DNA of 32,925 nucleotides from assembly GCA_012965975.1 (NCBI GenBank), contig DTRM01000071.1, forward strand, positions 1 through 32,925, given 5' to 3'. Source of the stretch: Chromatiaceae bacterium. Lineage in GTDB: Bacteria; Pseudomonadota; Gammaproteobacteria; DTRM01. Below the pieces are notes generated by a model. It saw only the letters and a list, made by a program, of their open reading frames with translations. It made no database searches and was not told the DNA's origin. Shown one piece after another: positions 31,178 to 32,925 of this stretch (the stretch's first letter is position 1; every line of letters begins with the position of its first letter). The position numbers were made by a program, and so were the translations under genes.

Positions 31178-31270
31178 GGAGAGGTACCGAAGCGGCCATA
31201 ACGGCACCGACTCGAAATCGGTTGGGGGCTTTAACGCCCCACAAGGGTTCGAATCCCTTCCTCTCCGCCA
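31178..31270 (+). tRNA. tRNA-Ser (anticodon CGA)
   Basis: GGAGAGG acceptor pairs with CCTCTCC; anticodon stem/loop ACCGA-CTCGAAA-TCGGT (CGA); long variable arm TGGGGGCTTTAACGCCCCA; T arm AGGGTTCGAATCCCT; encoded CCA. Confidence 0.97.
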
Positions 31271-31285
31271 TTTCAATGACTTACG

Positions 31286-32317
31286 TCACTGCACTCCTTT
31301 CACTGTTGCTTCGTCATTTTCAAAACGTAGCCAGATCGTAGCTATATTTTGCGATGCACCCCTTAAATGGTCGCCTGCAAGGTGTGCATATCGCAATACC
31401 ATCTTGTAGGTTCGCCATCCACCCAACTCCATCAGCTCTTGCAAACTGGTCCCAGATTGAACGTGCCATGAAGCCCATGTATGTCGAAGATCATGGAAGC
31501 GAAAGTTCTCGATTCCTGCTTTCTTCAGTGCCTTCGCCCAAGTATCAGAGTTAATGCCCTTCAAAGCCTTGCCGTGATACGAAAACACATGGGTTTTATG
31601 TTTGCCCAATCGTCTGCGAATGACATTAATTGCCGTGGCATTCAGTGGAACCACAAGATCCCGCTTGCCTTTCATTTCATCCGAATAAAACCAAGCTACT
31701 TTTCTGGTCATATCAATCTGATCCCAGCGTAACTGTCGGACGTTTTTGGATCGAAGCCCTGTGGCCAGTGCAAAATCCATCATGTCCGCAAGATGCGTGG
31801 GTAAGGCTTTCATTAAGGCAACGGCTTCGGTTGGGGTGATCCATCGCACACGCTTGTCAGGCTCTCTACGCATGTTTAGCGTAGGGGCTTTGGTAATCCA
31901 GCACCATTCCCGTTCGGCCTTCCTGAGGATTGCACGAACGGTTGCGAGGTATCGATTGATCGTGCCCGCTGCCCTATGGGACTTGTTACGCATGATCTGG
32001 TCGATCGACTCCCGGGTGATGCTGTTTAACGACTTCCCTGCAAGATGTTGATGTAACCACCGCAAACGTCCCTTGTCGCCTTCATGGTCGCGTTTGTGGG
32101 TTGTTTCTTCCAGATACCGTAGGACTGCTTCATCCCAAAGGTAGTCTGGTTGTTCGCCCAACATGGCTTGTCGCCATAACTGAGCTTTGAGGTGATCGTG
32201 GTACTCCTTTGCTAAGGTTCTGTCAGAAGTCCCAGTACTTTCCTGCACCGTTTTTCGGTTTGGGATCGAGATCTTGCACCAGTAATGGGGACTGTCTTTT
32301 CGCTTATAGATGGACAT
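31286..32317 (-). CDS. Tyrosine-type site-specific integrase
   Basis: MSIYKRKDSPHYWCKISIPNRKTVQESTGTSDR N-terminus; catalytic motifs TGLRSKNVRQLRWDQID, FHDLRHTWASWHVQSG, LGGWRTYKMVLRYAHL; AAAGGAG at 32324-32330. Confidence 0.96.
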   Translation of the reverse strand: MSIYKRKDSPHYWCKISIPNRKTVQESTGTSDRTLAKEYHDHLKAQLWRQAMLGEQPDYLWDEAVLRYLEETTHKRDHEGDKGRLRWLHQHLAGKSLNSITRESIDQIMRNKSHRAAGTINRYLATVRAILRKAEREWCWITKAPTLNMRREPDKRVRWITPTEAVALMKALPTHLADMMDFALATGLRSKNVRQLRWDQIDMTRKVAWFYSDEMKGKRDLVVPLNATAINVIRRRLGKHKTHVFSYHGKALKGINSDTWAKALKKAGIENFRFHDLRHTWASWHVQSGTSLQELMELGGWRTYKMVLRYAHLAGDHLRGASQNIATIWLRFENDEATVKGVQ

Positions 32318-32514
32318 GATTCACTCCTTTCATGCACCACCCGTCCATGGGCAGCATACTCGCCTTTTAAATAGTCTTCCAAATGGGGTTGCCAGAAGAC
32401 CCAATTCTTGCCGGGTTTGTTGCCAGGTATTTGGCCTGACTTTGCTTTTCGCCTGAGGGCTTCGGGGTTCATTTTCAGGAACTTGGCAGCGGTAATAAGG
32501 TCAAGGGTCGACAT
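32212..32514 (-). CDS. Small helix-turn-helix / excisionase-like DNA-binding protein
   Basis: MSTLDLITAAKFLKMNPEALRRKAKSGQIPGNKPGKNWVFWQPHLEDYLKGEY resembles MerR/Xis-type HTH proteins; start overlaps previous stop (TAATG); C-terminus overlaps integrase by ~106 nt. Confidence 0.75.
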   Translation of the reverse strand: MSTLDLITAAKFLKMNPEALRRKAKSGQIPGNKPGKNWVFWQPHLEDYLKGEYAAHGRVVHERSESCPSISEKTVPITGARSRSQTEKRCRKVLGLLTEP

Positions 32515-32882
32515 TACGGTGCTGCTGTGACGTCCAGCAGGGTCACAATTGGGCTACAGCCAGACCGGCGTTCACAGGTGATCAACTTTGCCTGTTCCAT
32601 CACGTCCAACGCGCGGGACTTGGCGTGCCGGTCAACACCAAACAGCCGCAGCACGCCATTGGACAGTGGCAGCGTTGTTGATCGCCGTAAGCCGGCCTGG
32701 AACCACAGAACGATGCCCACATGCAGAGCCTTTCCGGGCAGGCTGCCAGCTTGGGCCAGCCAATCCAGAGAAATCGGTCCTTTCACGAACTTCCCTCGGG
32801 ACTTGTAGCCCGTCCGTTTGCTACCCTTCGAGGTTTTAGGGATGAACGGCTGTTGGCCCAATTTGAAGCGACTCGGGTCCAT
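32514..32882 (-). CDS. Uncharacterised island protein with probable winged-HTH region
   Basis: 122 aa; KGPISLDWLAQAGSLPGKALHVGIVLWFQAGLRRSTTLPLSNGVLRLFGVDRHAKSRALDVMEQAKLITCERRSGCSPIVTLLD; TAATG overlaps at both ends. Confidence 0.75.
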   Translation of the reverse strand: MDPSRFKLGQQPFIPKTSKGSKRTGYKSRGKFVKGPISLDWLAQAGSLPGKALHVGIVLWFQAGLRRSTTLPLSNGVLRLFGVDRHAKSRALDVMEQAKLITCERRSGCSPIVTLLDVTAAP

Positions 32883-32925
32883 TATTTTTCAGCGCCCAGG
32901 TCAGCGACAGCGCGTTCGAGTTCGG
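32882..32925 (-). CDS. C-terminal fragment of another island gene (continues beyond window)
   Basis: Minus-strand frame ...ELERAVADLGAEK* ends in TAA overlapping the next ATG (TAATG). Confidence 0.5.
   Translation of the reverse strand, partial: ELERAVADLGAEK

Larger units (their letters stand above)
31178..32925. mobile_element. Left end of an integrative element at tRNA-Ser(CGA) (right end outside window)
   Basis: Tyrosine integrase ends 16 bp after the tRNA CCA and is transcribed toward the tRNA; followed by small HTH ORF and accessory genes on the same strand. Confidence 0.8.

Overview
This window is mostly conserved gammaproteobacterial chromosome, gene-dense and with operonic spacing. 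In order: queA (partial)-tgt-yajC-secD-secF; a secreted rhodanese-like protein and a GGDEF/EAL protein; suhB(-); trmJ-cysE-iscA; rlmN-pilW/pilF-ispG-hisS-yfgM-bamB-der; a second HAMP/PAS/GGDEF/EAL protein with an uncharacterised exported partner gene (-); an M23 peptidase and xseA (-); a SoxXA-binding-protein-like lipoprotein (-); guaB-guaA-tadA; mltF(-); and tRNA-Ser(CGA). The last ~1.7 kb is the left edge of an integrative element in the 3' end of the tRNA-Ser gene: a tyrosine integrase, an overlapping small HTH/excisionase-like ORF and two further genes linked by TAATG stop/start overlaps. The most notable accessory material is (i) two c-di-GMP modules, each with an exported partner gene, (ii) the truncated island operon, (iii) short palindromic REP-like elements in intergenic gaps, and (iv) structured leaders near tgt, iscA, guaA and the tRNA. 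No CRISPR array, rRNA or transposase was seen. All family calls come from reading the translated sequences; no database search was run.
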